Shown here in pieces: positions 23,416 through 31,830 of a DNA stretch of 54,649 nt; position 1 is the first letter of the stretch, and the number at the start of each line of letters is the position of its first letter. The stretch comes from Janthinobacterium sp. TND4EL3 (GTDB taxonomy: Bacteria; Pseudomonadota; Gammaproteobacteria; Burkholderiales; Burkholderiaceae_D): NCBI RefSeq assembly GCF_900156175.1, contig NZ_FTMV01000024.1, positions 1 to 54,649 on the forward strand, read 5' to 3'. Both the position numbers and the translations under genes were made by a program. The notes beneath the pieces are model-generated. The model saw only the letters and a list, made by a program, of their open reading frames with translations. It had not been told where the DNA came from and searched no databases.

Positions 23416-24219
23416 ATGCGTTATTCCACCCAGCTAGAACACGGCAAGAAAATCCCCCTGCACGATGAAGAAGGCTTCATCGGCATGCGCGCGGCCGGCC
23501 GCATCGCCGCCGACACGCTCGACTACATCACGCCCTTCGTCAAACCCGGCGTGTCGACGGCCAAGCTCGACGCCCTGTGCGAGGAATTCATGCGCGCCGC
23601 CGGCGCCATCCCCGGCACCATCGACTACCACGGCTACAAGCACGCCAGCTGCATCTCCGTCAACCACGTGGTCACGCACGGCATCCCGTCCGAGACGAAG
23701 ATCCTCAAAGTGGGCGACATCCTCAACATCGACGTGACGCCGAAGTTCCAGGGCTGGTTCGGCGACACCAGCCGCACCTTCAAGGTGGGCGCCGTGTCCA
23801 TCCTGGCCAACCGCCTCGTCAACACGGCGTATGAAGCCATGATGGCCGGTATCCACACCGTGCGCCCGGGCGCGACCCTGGGGGACGTGGGTGCCGCCAT
23901 CGAGGCGGTGGCCAAGGCGCAGGGTTTTTCCTCCGTGCGCGACTTCTGCGGCCATGGCGTGGGCCAGGTCTTCCACGACACGCCGCAAGTGCTGCACTAT
24001 GGCCGTGCCGGCACGGGCATCGTGCTCGAACCGGGCATGATTTTCACGATTGAACCGATGCTCAACGTGGGCAGCTACCAGGTCAAGGTCTTGCCCGACA
24101 AATGGACGACGGTGACGAAGGACCGTTCGCTGTCGGCGCAGTTCGAGCATTCGCTGGCCGTGACGGAAACGGGCTTTGAAATCTTTACCCTGACCGGCTT
24201 GCCGGACCCGCTGGTCTGA
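23416..24219 (+). CDS. map: Type I methionine aminopeptidase
   Basis: 267 residues. It removes the initiator Met from nascent proteins. All five metal ligands of the pita-bread fold are present: Asp106, Asp117, His180, Glu213 and Glu244, with His88 (VTHGI) as the substrate-site His. There is no N-terminal zinc-finger or SH3 extension. The housekeeping map of betaproteobacteria usually sits next to rpsB; this copy instead follows a TetR gene by 17 bp, so it may be an additional, regulated isoform. The following hypothetical gene starts one base after its stop codon. Confidence 0.93.
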   Translation: MRYSTQLEHGKKIPLHDEEGFIGMRAAGRIAADTLDYITPFVKPGVSTAKLDALCEEFMRAAGAIPGTIDYHGYKHASCISVNHVVTHGIPSETKILKVGDILNIDVTPKFQGWFGDTSRTFKVGAVSILANRLVNTAYEAMMAGIHTVRPGATLGDVGAAIEAVAKAQGFSSVRDFCGHGVGQVFHDTPQVLHYGRAGTGIVLEPGMIFTIEPMLNVGSYQVKVLPDKWTTVTKDRSLSAQFEHSLAVTETGFEIFTLTGLPDPLV

Positions 24220-24220
24220 G

Positions 24221-24619
24221 ATGCACAGCGCCAGCCTGACGCAGCGCCTGCTGGACAAATACCGCTGCGATCCGGAAGACGCGCTGCAGCAGGTGGCGCT
24301 GGCCGTGCTGCAGCAGGAAGGCATCCGCGACGACAGCGTACTGCGTTCCGAGCGCATCGCGGCCCTGGCGCCGCCCGTCGCCGGCGTGGTGATGCTGGCC
24401 GGGTGGCTGGCCTACGTGGACTGGGAAGGCTTCGACAGCGCCCTGTATGCGAATATCGACGCGGTGGCGGTGCTGATCGCCGGCCAGCTGGACCTGCCGG
24501 AAGTGGCGGGCAATTTGCTGCAGGCGCGCGACGCGGCGCTGTTCGCCGCGCAGCGCCCCGCGCTGGCGCTGGCTGCGCTGGCGTACCTTGAACGCCACAT
24601 CGCGCTCTTTCCACGCTAG
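24221..24619 (+). CDS. Hypothetical protein in the TetR-map operon
   Basis: 132 residues, predicted all-helical and soluble, Leu/Ala-rich. Segments such as LTQRLLDKYRCDPEDALQQVALAVLQQEGI and YLERHIALF look like packed helices. I recognise no family. The ATG lies one base after the map stop codon, so it is probably translated from the same mRNA with coupling. No signal peptide or catalytic motif is evident. It may be an accessory of the aminopeptidase, but this is only position. Confidence 0.7.
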   Translation: MHSASLTQRLLDKYRCDPEDALQQVALAVLQQEGIRDDSVLRSERIAALAPPVAGVVMLAGWLAYVDWEGFDSALYANIDAVAVLIAGQLDLPEVAGNLLQARDAALFAAQRPALALAALAYLERHIALFPR

Positions 24620-24675
24620 CGGCCTGGGTCTTACAATAGCGGCAAGCACTGTTGCCCCATTTTGAAGACCTCCGC

Positions 24676-25326
24676 ATGAGCGATTTTCCCGAAGATATCT
24701 ACACCGAGCCGTCTGCCGACGTGCACACCCTGAACAACCTGGGTCCATTGACCGGCATGGCCGGCATCTGGACGGGCACGCGCGGCCTGGACGTCAAGCC
24801 GAAGGCCGATGGTCCGCGCAAGCAGGCCTTCGTCGAGCGCATCGAGCTGCAGCCGATCGACCCCGTCACCAACGGCCCGCAGCTGTTCTACGGCTTGCGC
24901 TATTACATCCACATCACCAAGCCGGACCAGGTCAAAACCTATCATGAGCAAGTGGGCTACTGGCTGTGGGAGCCGGCCACGGGCGCCGTGATCCAGACCC
25001 TCGCCATCCCGCGTGGCCAGATCGCCATGGCGTCGGGCACGACGACGGCGGATGCCAGCAGTTTCGAACTGGTGGCCAAGCGCGATTCGACGGCCTACGG
25101 CATCTGCTCGAACCCCTTCCTCGAACACGCGTTCACCACCGTCGAATACCGCATCAAGGTCGACATCCACGCCGACGGCACCTGGGGCTACGACGAAGAC
25201 ACGGTCATGCTCATTCGCGGCAAGGACGAGCCGTTCCACCACACGGACCGCAACCTGCTGACGAAAATCGCCGAGCCGACGCCGAACCCGATGGCCTTGC
25301 AGGCGCTGGCGGCAGCCGCCGCCTAA
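24676..25326 (+). CDS. FABP/nitrobindin-like heme-binding beta-barrel protein
   Basis: 216 residues of the FABP/nitrobindin-like beta-barrel family. Visible features are the N-terminal GPLTGMAGIWTGTRGLDVKP (the GxWxGxG-type opening), a series of beta strands (QLFYGLRYYIHITKP, YWLWEPATGAVIQTLAIPRGQIAMASG), and the C-terminal FTTVEYRIKVDIHADGTWGYDEDTVMLIRG. Relatives bind heme or a hydrophobic ligand in the cytoplasm. The ATG at 24676 is preferred to an upstream TTG at 24652 because of GAAG spacing and family start. Its stop codon overlaps the stop of the convergent gene by three bases. Confidence 0.8.
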   Translation: MSDFPEDIYTEPSADVHTLNNLGPLTGMAGIWTGTRGLDVKPKADGPRKQAFVERIELQPIDPVTNGPQLFYGLRYYIHITKPDQVKTYHEQVGYWLWEPATGAVIQTLAIPRGQIAMASGTTTADASSFELVAKRDSTAYGICSNPFLEHAFTTVEYRIKVDIHADGTWGYDEDTVMLIRGKDEPFHHTDRNLLTKIAEPTPNPMALQALAAAAA

Positions 25327-27785
25327 GGCTGCCCCTGGGCGACGGCCTTGATCGCGCGCTCCTCGCCCATGGCGGCGGCGATCTTCCAGCGCTGCATGGC
25401 GCTGGCGCGGTCCGGGCGTGTTAATCCGGCGCCTTCCCAGTCCATCAGGCCCAGGTTGTAGATGTCGCCCGCGCTGCCCTTGTCGGCGGCCAGGGTGAAC
25501 CATTTGCGCGCTTCCTTGTGGTTGACGGGGATCTGGTAGCCGCGCACGTTGTACAGGCCCAGCAAATGCATGGCTTGGGCATTGCCCTTGTTGGCCGCCT
25601 GTTTCAGCAGATCCAGGCCGCGCGCCATATTGCGCGGCTCCTGCCAGCCTTCGGCCAGCATCACGCCCTTTGCCGTCAGCGCATAGCTGTCGTTTTTCAG
25701 CAGGCCCTTGCCGACCAGGGGCTTGGCGGCCACCTGGCGCTCTTCGCGCTGCCGCGCCGTCGGCGCCGTGGCGGGGCCGGGCTTGCCTTCGCCCATCAGC
25801 AGCATCCAGCCATATAGCCCATACGCGCCCGCGTCGCCCTTGCCGACCAGGCTTTCCAGCATGGCCAGCGCCTGCGTCTTGTCGCCATTTTCGTACAGCT
25901 TGACGGCCTTGGCGACACTTGCGTCCTGCGGCACGGCGGCCGGCGCATGGGGCGCGACGGGGGCCGAGGCCATGGCCGTTTGCGGCGGCGGAGCAACCGG
26001 GCGCACGCGCGCGGGCAAGCCATAGCTGGCGGCCAGCACGGCGACGCTGGCGGGCGCGAGGATCAGCACGTGGGCCAGCTGGTTGCGGCGGCCCTTGCCG
26101 GCGATGCCCATGGCCCGCGTGGCCTGCTGTTCGCCGCCCAGCGCTTCACTGAGCACGGCTTTGACCTTGCGGTTGAACAGCCAGTAACCGGCGCCCGCGA
26201 CGAGCAGGCCGGCGACGGCGGCGGCACCGCGCCCGGCAAAAAACCAGGCGGCGATGGCGGCGGCCAGGGCTGCCAGCGCGCTTTTCCACCAGAATTGCTT
26301 GGACAGCCGCGTGTAGACCTGGCGCAGGGCGCCGAGCACGCAGGTGCGCACATTGTTGGCATAGTCGGCTGACACGACGTCGACGTGGGCGTGGTCCGCG
26401 TCGCCGCTGAGGACGGACTCGATCACGTCCGCATTCAGTTCCGACGCGGCCACGTCGCGCAGCGGCGTCAATAATCCCTGCACGTGGGCCGAGAACAGGC
26501 CGTCATCCAAGCTGCCGGCCAGCGCATCGCTGAGCGCCTTGAGGTCGCCGCGCAGCAGCTTTTCCACGATGTCGTCCAGGGTCAGCCAGCGCAGATCCGT
26601 GCCGTACGCGACCAGGTGGTGCTTTTCTCCGTTGCAGGCGGCGTCCAGGCGCACGATGCGCAGCTTGGCCGCATACAGGGCGTCGACTTCCTGCGGCTGG
26701 TCTTCATTGTAGATGCTCACTTTCGCCAGGCTCAAACTGCTGGCAATGGCCGCCAGTGAGTGCACGCTCTCCTTGTCGCGGATGCGGCGCGCGTCGTCGG
26801 GCGCCTGCTTGGGCAGGCTGACGCTGTAGCCGGGCGCCACGTGCACGTCGATCCAGGCCGCCTTGCCCACCTTGCCGGAACCATCGCACGGGTTGCAGCG
26901 CAGGTCGCCCACGCCGCTGCAGGTGCGGCACGTGATGCTGCCGCTGGCGCGGCAAGTGCCGCAATTGATGTTGCCGGAACCGTGGCAGGTGTTGCAGCTG
27001 ACCTTGCCAAAGCTGCAATGGTAGCAATTGCGGTATTCGGTGCGGTACTGGGGCCGTGTTTCGCTGTGGTAACTGGTGTGCGAGCTGCCGTTGCTGTAGG
27101 TGGTAGTGGGCACTTGCACCGTCACGTAGTCTGTGACTTGCTCGGCTACCGTGCCGTTGCCGCTGCAATATGAGCACGACACCTTGCCGCTGCCATAGCA
27201 GCCGTAGGCGTCGCAGCTGACGGTGCGCCCGCCATGGCAGTTCCAGCACGTTTCCGTGGTCAAGCCGTGGCAGGTGTGGCAGCCGATGCGGCCTTTGCCG
27301 GAACAGGGGCTGCAGGTATCGAGGTGCCAGTACTTGACGGCGTGCGGCAGGTAAACGCCCGCTTCGACGCCGTTGTAGGCGTGGCCCGGCTGGCGCAGGG
27401 CAGCGTCGAGCTTGCCTGCCGCGCGGCGCAGCCGCTCCTTCTCCTGCGCGTGAGCGAGCGCTCCCACCTCATGGGAGCCGCAGCGGCAGTCATTGCCCGA
27501 CGGCGCGAAATAGCCATTGATGACGCGCTGCTCGAAACGCGCCTCAAGTGCGTAATTGGCTTGCAGCGAAAAATCCTGCAGCACGTCTTCTTCGCCCAGC
27601 GGCGTGATGTCGTGCGGTTCGAAACGCGTCTTGTCCTGCACCAGGATGCGCAGCTTGCCCAGAACCGTGGGTGTTTCTTCCTTGTCCAGGCGAATGCGCG
27701 CCGGCGCCGTCACGGCCGTCTCTGCCACCTGCGGCGCATCCTCGCCGCCTTGGGTTTCATGGGCCGTCTCGGTGCTGGGGTTCAT
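25323..27785 (-). CDS. Membrane protein with DnaJ-like zinc-finger array and Sel1-like repeats
   Basis: 820 residues, not a family I can name. Order: N-terminal domain (about 30-150); a Cys-rich array (158-300) with about ten CxxC or CxxCxGxG-type knuckles (pairs at 158/161, 169/172, 180/183, 191/196, 204/207, 254/257, 264/267, 275/278, 286/289, 297/300), interrupted at 212-250 by a Ser/Thr/Tyr-rich loop; a soluble domain (about 310-490); TM helices near 498-517, 519-537 and 569-589; a Pro/Ala linker; and Sel1/TPR-like repeats (about 645-815, including AMHLLGLYNVRGYQIPVNHKEARKWFTLAADKG). The zinc array resembles the DnaJ central domain, so unfolded-protein or redox-related binding is possible. 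It is single-gene; 80 bp separate its start from the AraC gene. Confidence 0.88.
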   Translation of the reverse strand: MNPSTETAHETQGGEDAPQVAETAVTAPARIRLDKEETPTVLGKLRILVQDKTRFEPHDITPLGEEDVLQDFSLQANYALEARFEQRVINGYFAPSGNDCRCGSHEVGALAHAQEKERLRRAAGKLDAALRQPGHAYNGVEAGVYLPHAVKYWHLDTCSPCSGKGRIGCHTCHGLTTETCWNCHGGRTVSCDAYGCYGSGKVSCSYCSGNGTVAEQVTDYVTVQVPTTTYSNGSSHTSYHSETRPQYRTEYRNCYHCSFGKVSCNTCHGSGNINCGTCRASGSITCRTCSGVGDLRCNPCDGSGKVGKAAWIDVHVAPGYSVSLPKQAPDDARRIRDKESVHSLAAIASSLSLAKVSIYNEDQPQEVDALYAAKLRIVRLDAACNGEKHHLVAYGTDLRWLTLDDIVEKLLRGDLKALSDALAGSLDDGLFSAHVQGLLTPLRDVAASELNADVIESVLSGDADHAHVDVVSADYANNVRTCVLGALRQVYTRLSKQFWWKSALAALAAAIAAWFFAGRGAAAVAGLLVAGAGYWLFNRKVKAVLSEALGGEQQATRAMGIAGKGRRNQLAHVLILAPASVAVLAASYGLPARVRPVAPPPQTAMASAPVAPHAPAAVPQDASVAKAVKLYENGDKTQALAMLESLVGKGDAGAYGLYGWMLLMGEGKPGPATAPTARQREERQVAAKPLVGKGLLKNDSYALTAKGVMLAEGWQEPRNMARGLDLLKQAANKGNAQAMHLLGLYNVRGYQIPVNHKEARKWFTLAADKGSAGDIYNLGLMDWEGAGLTRPDRASAMQRWKIAAAMGEERAIKAVAQGQP

Positions 27786-27866
27786 GCGCGTCCTTTTGCT
27801 CTCTGGAAAGATGTTTTAATTTTAGCATCCCTATATGACAAACCATGACAAAGCGGACCCGCATTT

Positions 27867-28646
27867 TCAGCGCAGGCCGCGGCGGAACTGGTCCGGCGTG
27901 CCGCCGCTCTGGCGGCGGAACATGGCGATGAAGGCGGAGGCCGTGCTGTAGCCCAGTTCCAGCGCGATCGCCTGCACGGTGTCGCCCCGTTCCAGCAGGG
28001 GCAGGGCCGCCAGGAAGCGCTGGCGCTGGCGCCATTCGCCAAAGGGCATGCCCAGTTCGCGCTGGCAGCGGCGCGCCAGCGTGCGCTCGGTGACGTGCAA
28101 GTGCGCGGCCCACTCGGCCAGTGAGCGGTTACTTCCCGGCTCCGCCTGCAGGGCGGCCAGCAGCGCCGCGATGACGGGCTCGTCGCTGCCGGGCAGGTAG
28201 TTGCGGCTGCACGGCGCCAGCTGCAACTGGTCGACCAGCACCTGCGCCAGGCGCTGGTCGGCCTCGGTGGCGGGCGTGGTGACGTTTCTTTCGGCGAAGT
28301 CGCCGAGTATGGCCTTGAGCAAGGGACTGAGCACCAGCGCGCACGGCTGCGCCGGCAGCTGCGTGCACAGGCTGGCATCGATGTAGGCCGAGTGAAACAC
28401 CACGTCCTGGCGGATATAGCCGTCGTGCAAGGTCTCCGGTGGTATCCACACGGCATACTGGGGCGGCGACAGGTAGCGCTGGCCCGCCACCATGATTTCC
28501 ATCACGCCCGTGGAGCAATACGTGAGCTGGCCCCACGGATGGCTCTGGTAATCGAACTGCTGGTGCGCGTGGTAATCGTCGAGGCGGAAATACACGGGAT
28601 AGGGCAGGGCGTCGGAAACGGCGGGGAAATGCTGGTTGCTGGCCAT
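27867..28646 (-). CDS. AraC family transcriptional regulator
   Basis: 259 residues: an N-terminal cupin-like sensor (about 10-130; YHAHQQFDYQSHPWGQLTYCSTGVMEIMVAGQRY, PPQYAVWIPPETLHDGY) and a C-terminal double helix-turn-helix (about 165-257; SLAEWAAHLHVTERTLARRCQRELGMPFGEWRQRQR and TVQAIALELGYSTASAFIAMFRRQSGGTPDQFRRG). The cupin plus AraC HTH type often controls an adjacent exporter. It is divergent from the EamA transporter, with a 21-bp-spaced direct repeat between the two genes. Confidence 0.93.
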   Translation of the reverse strand: MASNQHFPAVSDALPYPVYFRLDDYHAHQQFDYQSHPWGQLTYCSTGVMEIMVAGQRYLSPPQYAVWIPPETLHDGYIRQDVVFHSAYIDASLCTQLPAQPCALVLSPLLKAILGDFAERNVTTPATEADQRLAQVLVDQLQLAPCSRNYLPGSDEPVIAALLAALQAEPGSNRSLAEWAAHLHVTERTLARRCQRELGMPFGEWRQRQRFLAALPLLERGDTVQAIALELGYSTASAFIAMFRRQSGGTPDQFRRGLR

Positions 28647-28657
28647 GGTATCTCCTG

Positions 28658-28690
28658 TTTTGTCCTGTTCTTCGCATCGTTTGTCCGGTT
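28658..28690. promoter_or_regulatory. AraC-type operator: direct repeats spaced by 21 bp
   Basis: TTTGTCCTGTT (28659-28669) and TTTGTCCGGTT (28680-28690) match at 10 of 11 bases and are offset by exactly 21 bp, two helical turns, the classical spacing for AraC half-sites. They lie in the 108-bp gap between the divergent AraC and EamA genes, 12 and 33 bp from the AraC start. Confidence 0.55.
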
Positions 28691-28754
28691 TTCATTATAT
28701 CCATGGAATCGGACCATGCGAAAATGGCAGTCATTGAATCGTGGAGTTACTTGC

Positions 28755-29645
28755 ATGAAAGCCAAGCATTATCTGTTTCCCGTGATTGCCGTGCTGATCT
28801 GGGCCATCAACACCATCGTCAGCAAGATGGCTGTCGGCGTGATCGACCCGGCCGCCATCTCGTTCTATCGCTGGCTGCTGGCCGGCGTGCTGCTGGCGCT
28901 CGCGTTTGGCCGGCCCGTGTGGAAGCAGCGTGCCGTGGTGAAACCGTATCTTGGGAAACTGTTTGTGCTGGGTATGCTGGGCATGGTCATGTACCAGTGC
29001 CTCGCGTATATCGCCGCGCAGACGACGACGGCCACCAACATGGGCATACTGGCGTCGATGATGCCGCTGCTGGCCGTGGGCCTGTCCGTGCTGGTGTTGA
29101 AAGAGGCGCCCACCGTGGGCGGCGTGTTCGGCGGCATCGTGTCCTTGCTGGGACTCGGCTACCTGCTCAGCCATGGCGACCCGGCCGCGCTGCTCGCTCA
29201 TGGCGCGGCCGTGGGCGACGCCCTGATGCTGCTGGCCTGCCTGTCGTATGCGGGCTACGGCGTGCTGCTCAAGCGGTGGAAGATTCCCCTGAATAACTGG
29301 CACTCCTTGCTGATCCAGGTCTGGTGCGCCGTGCCCGTGCTGTTCGTGTATTACCTGAGCCAGTCCGCGCCGCCCGTCACCGGCGCCGGCTTGCCGCTGG
29401 TACTGTTTGCCGGCATTCCCGCTTCCATCATCGCGCCGTTCTTGTGGATGCACGGCCTGGCCAGGCTGGGGCCCAGCCGCGCCACGACATTGATGAATCT
29501 GCTTCCCGTGTTCACGGTAATCATCGCCATGCTGTTCCTGGGTGAAACCTTGCATGGCTACGACCTGATCGGCGGCGGCGTGACCCTGCTGGGCGTGCTG
29601 ATGGTGCAGACCCTGAAACGTCCATTGAGGCGCGCACAGGCGTAG
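28755..29645 (+). CDS. EamA family drug/metabolite transporter
   Basis: 296 residues with about ten hydrophobic helices in two EamA repeats, the DMT-superfamily layout. The first repeat starts IAVLIWAINTIVSKMAVGVIDPAAISFYRWLLAGVLL; the second has GDALMLLACLSYAGYGVLLKRW and RATTLMNLLPVFTVIIAMLFLGETLHGYDLIGGGVTLLGVLMVQ, the repeat-closing helix. It probably exports a small metabolite or drug through the inner membrane. A GGAG site precedes the ATG at 28755. It is divergent from an AraC regulator that likely controls it, and followed by an O-methyltransferase 37 bp downstream. Confidence 0.93.
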   Translation: MKAKHYLFPVIAVLIWAINTIVSKMAVGVIDPAAISFYRWLLAGVLLALAFGRPVWKQRAVVKPYLGKLFVLGMLGMVMYQCLAYIAAQTTTATNMGILASMMPLLAVGLSVLVLKEAPTVGGVFGGIVSLLGLGYLLSHGDPAALLAHGAAVGDALMLLACLSYAGYGVLLKRWKIPLNNWHSLLIQVWCAVPVLFVYYLSQSAPPVTGAGLPLVLFAGIPASIIAPFLWMHGLARLGPSRATTLMNLLPVFTVIIAMLFLGETLHGYDLIGGGVTLLGVLMVQTLKRPLRRAQA

Positions 29646-29682
29646 TATTTTTGCTATGCTGGTATTTTGCAAAGGAGCCATC

Positions 29683-30279
29683 ATGGCAAGCGCTGATACC
29701 ATCGATATCCTGCTGGACGAACTGGAAGCGTTCGGTCTGGCCAATGATGCTGAACATGCCGAGCGCGCCAGCCGCATGCTCAACATCACGCGCGACACGG
29801 GCGAACTGCTGGCCGTGCTCGTGCACGCGCGAGGCGCCCGGCGCGTGCTGGAAATCGGCACCTCGAACGGCTATTCCACCCTGTGGCTGGCGCGCGCGGC
29901 GCGGGCGCTGGGCGGCAGCGTGGTGACGGTGGAAAAGGCGCAGGACAAGTTCGACATGGCGCACGCCAACTTTGCGCGCGCGCAATTGCAGGGCGTGATC
30001 GGGCAACTGCTGGCCGACGCGGGCGACGTGCTGCGCGATGCGGCGGACGGCGCCTACGATTTCATCTTCCTCGATTCCGCGCGCCAGCAGTATGAACAAT
30101 GGTGGCCGCAGCTGGACCGCGCACTGGCGGCCGGCGGCGTGCTGGTGGTCGACAACGCCAGCTCGCACTACGCGGACATGGCGCCGTTCCTTGACGCCAT
30201 CCGCGCCGACAGCCGCTACACGACGTGCCTGGCCACGGTCGGCAAGGGCGAATTCATCGCCGTCAAGTCCGGCAACTGA
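29683..30279 (+). CDS. SAM-dependent O-methyltransferase (CCoAMT-like)
   Basis: 198 residues of the class-I O-methyltransferase family 3 (caffeoyl-CoA/COMT-like). The SAM motif is VLEIGTSNGYSTLWLARA, followed by VVTVEKAQDKFDMAHANF, the catalytic/metal Asp segment YDFIFLDSARQQYEQWW, and GGVLVVDNASSHYADM. It methylates a hydroxyl on a small molecule; the substrate is unknown. An AAAGGAG site lies 7 nt before the ATG at 29683, which decides the start over an upstream ATG. Its stop directly abuts the stop of the convergent fRMsr gene. Confidence 0.88.
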   Translation: MASADTIDILLDELEAFGLANDAEHAERASRMLNITRDTGELLAVLVHARGARRVLEIGTSNGYSTLWLARAARALGGSVVTVEKAQDKFDMAHANFARAQLQGVIGQLLADAGDVLRDAADGAYDFIFLDSARQQYEQWWPQLDRALAAGGVLVVDNASSHYADMAPFLDAIRADSRYTTCLATVGKGEFIAVKSGN

Positions 30280-30789
30280 TTATTCAGCGACGATGGCCGC
30301 TTCCAGCACGCGCACCAGCGATTCGACGCCCTGCGCGTCGACCTCGTCGAAGCGGCCGGTCAGGGGGCTGTCGAGGTCGAACACGCCGATGATGTGACCC
30401 TGCGCAAACACGGGCACCACCAGTTCCGAACGCGAATTGACGTCGCAGGCGATGTGGCCGGGAAAGGCGTGCACATCGTGCACGACGATGGACTTGCCTT
30501 CGACCACGGTAGTGCCGCACACGCCACGGCCTTTCTTGATGCGGATGCAGGCCGGCTTGCCCTGGAACGGTCCCAGCACCAGCTCCTCGCCCTTGAGAAA
30601 GTAGAAACCGGCCCAGTTCAGGCCCGGCATGGTATTGAATACCAGCGAACTGAAGTTGGCCGTATTGGCGATGAAATCGGTCTCGCCCGACAGCAATCCT
30701 TGCAGCTGCGAGCGCAGGTCCGCATACATGGCTTGCTTGGCGGCGGGGGTGTCGGTGGCGTAGGCGGCGTCGCTGAGGGTAAACGTCAT
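30280..30789 (-). CDS. msrC: Free methionine-(R)-sulfoxide reductase (GAF domain)
   Basis: 169 residues, one GAF domain. fRMsr reduces free Met-(R)-sulfoxide with thioredoxin in the cytoplasm. The three Cys of the family are present: Cys81 (GKPACIRIKKGRG), Cys91 (VCGTTV) and Cys115 (GHIACDVNSRSELVVPV), along with NWAGFYFLKGEELVLGPFQG. The ATG at 30789 gives the standard start MTFTLS; an upstream in-frame ATG (30825) would add 12 residues without homology. It is probably monocistronic, divergent from nothing, and convergent with the O-methyltransferase with no spacing. Confidence 0.9.
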   Translation of the reverse strand: MTFTLSDAAYATDTPAAKQAMYADLRSQLQGLLSGETDFIANTANFSSLVFNTMPGLNWAGFYFLKGEELVLGPFQGKPACIRIKKGRGVCGTTVVEGKSIVVHDVHAFPGHIACDVNSRSELVVPVFAQGHIIGVFDLDSPLTGRFDEVDAQGVESLVRVLEAAIVAE

Positions 30790-30856
30790 GGTCGTGGTGG
30801 GGCGCAAAAATGGGAAAGGCGTCATGGTAGCGCGTCTGGCCCGCGCGCGTGCGCTT

Positions 30857-31747
30857 TCACTTTGTCAGATGTTCCACCGCCAGGCGGCGCAGCAGGGGCA
30901 GGGCCGCATGCCCGTGTTCTTCCCGCCAGGCCAGGCCGATGCCGGCCGCCAGTTCCTCGCCTTCTGCCAATGGCCGGTAGGCTACGCCAGCGAGGCGCAG
31001 CGCGCGGAACGAGTCGGCCAGCAGGGCCATGCCCTTGCCGGCCGCCACGTCGCCGAGCAGCACGTGGTGGTCCACGGCTTCGCGCAGGAAGGCGGGCGCG
31101 AAGCCGTGGCGGCGAAACACTTGCTGGCAATGGTCGAAAAAGGCGGGCTGGCGCGCCCGTTCGAACCAGTAGACGGATTCCTGGTAAATATCTGCCAGGC
31201 CCAGCTTGCGCTTCTTCGCCAGGCGGTGGCCGGCGGGCAGGGCCAGCATCATGGGCTGGCGCGCCAGCGGCTGCACGGCCAGGTCGAACGTGGCGCTGGG
31301 CAGGGCGAGCAGGGCGGCGTCGAGCTGGCCCTTGCGCACGGAGGCCACCAGGCGCGGCGAGGGCGCCGCCGTCAGTTCCAGGCGGACATTGCCCAGTTGC
31401 GCCTCCAGCGCCGCCAGCAGCGGACGGAACAGTCCCGCTTCGACGGAACTGGTCAGGCCCAGGCGCAGGCGCGCCGGGGCGGCATCGCGCTGCAGCGACG
31501 CTTGCGCCGCATCAAGCAAATCGAGGATGTGCAGCGCCTGCGGCAGCAGGGTGCGCCCCGCTTGCGTCAGGGCCACGCCCTGCGTGTCGCGCTCGAACAG
31601 GCGCGCGCCCAGCCTGTCTTCGAGCAGCCGGATGGCGCGCGACAGGGGCGGCTGGGTCATGTGCAACTGCTCCGCCGCCTGGCGGAAGTTCAGGCAGCGG
31701 GCGACGGCGCAAAACAGGGTCAGGGCATGGGTGTCGAGGGCTCTCAT
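30857..31747 (-). CDS. LysR family transcriptional regulator
   Basis: 296 residues. The N-terminal winged HTH (about 5-65) reads LTLFCAVARCLNFRQAAEQLHMTQPPLSRAIRLLEDRLGARLFERDTQGVALTQAGRTLLPQA; the C-terminal part is a type-2 periplasmic-binding-like effector domain (LRLGLTSSVEAGLFRPLLAAL, MLALPAGHRLAKK). LysR regulators typically autorepress and activate a divergent target, here the aldo/keto reductase 83 bp away. A T-N11-A dyad overlaps its own start codon. Confidence 0.93.
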   Translation of the reverse strand: MRALDTHALTLFCAVARCLNFRQAAEQLHMTQPPLSRAIRLLEDRLGARLFERDTQGVALTQAGRTLLPQALHILDLLDAAQASLQRDAAPARLRLGLTSSVEAGLFRPLLAALEAQLGNVRLELTAAPSPRLVASVRKGQLDAALLALPSATFDLAVQPLARQPMMLALPAGHRLAKKRKLGLADIYQESVYWFERARQPAFFDHCQQVFRRHGFAPAFLREAVDHHVLLGDVAAGKGMALLADSFRALRLAGVAYRPLAEGEELAAGIGLAWREEHGHAALPLLRRLAVEHLTK

Positions 31748-31760
31748 ACCAGAAAGGTAT
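31746..31760. promoter_or_regulatory. LysR box (T-N11-A dyad) at the LysR start codon
   Basis: ATACC-AGAAA-GGTAT is a perfect 5-bp-arm dyad of the T-N11-A type. It overlaps the first bases of the LysR gene, which fits autorepression, and lies 70 bp upstream of the aldo/keto reductase start. Confidence 0.5.
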
Positions 31761-31830
31761 CACGAAATCGCACATTCCCTTGCCGGCCTGCGCGGTGCAG
31801 ACTGGCCGCATTGACGTGAGGGAGATCAAC

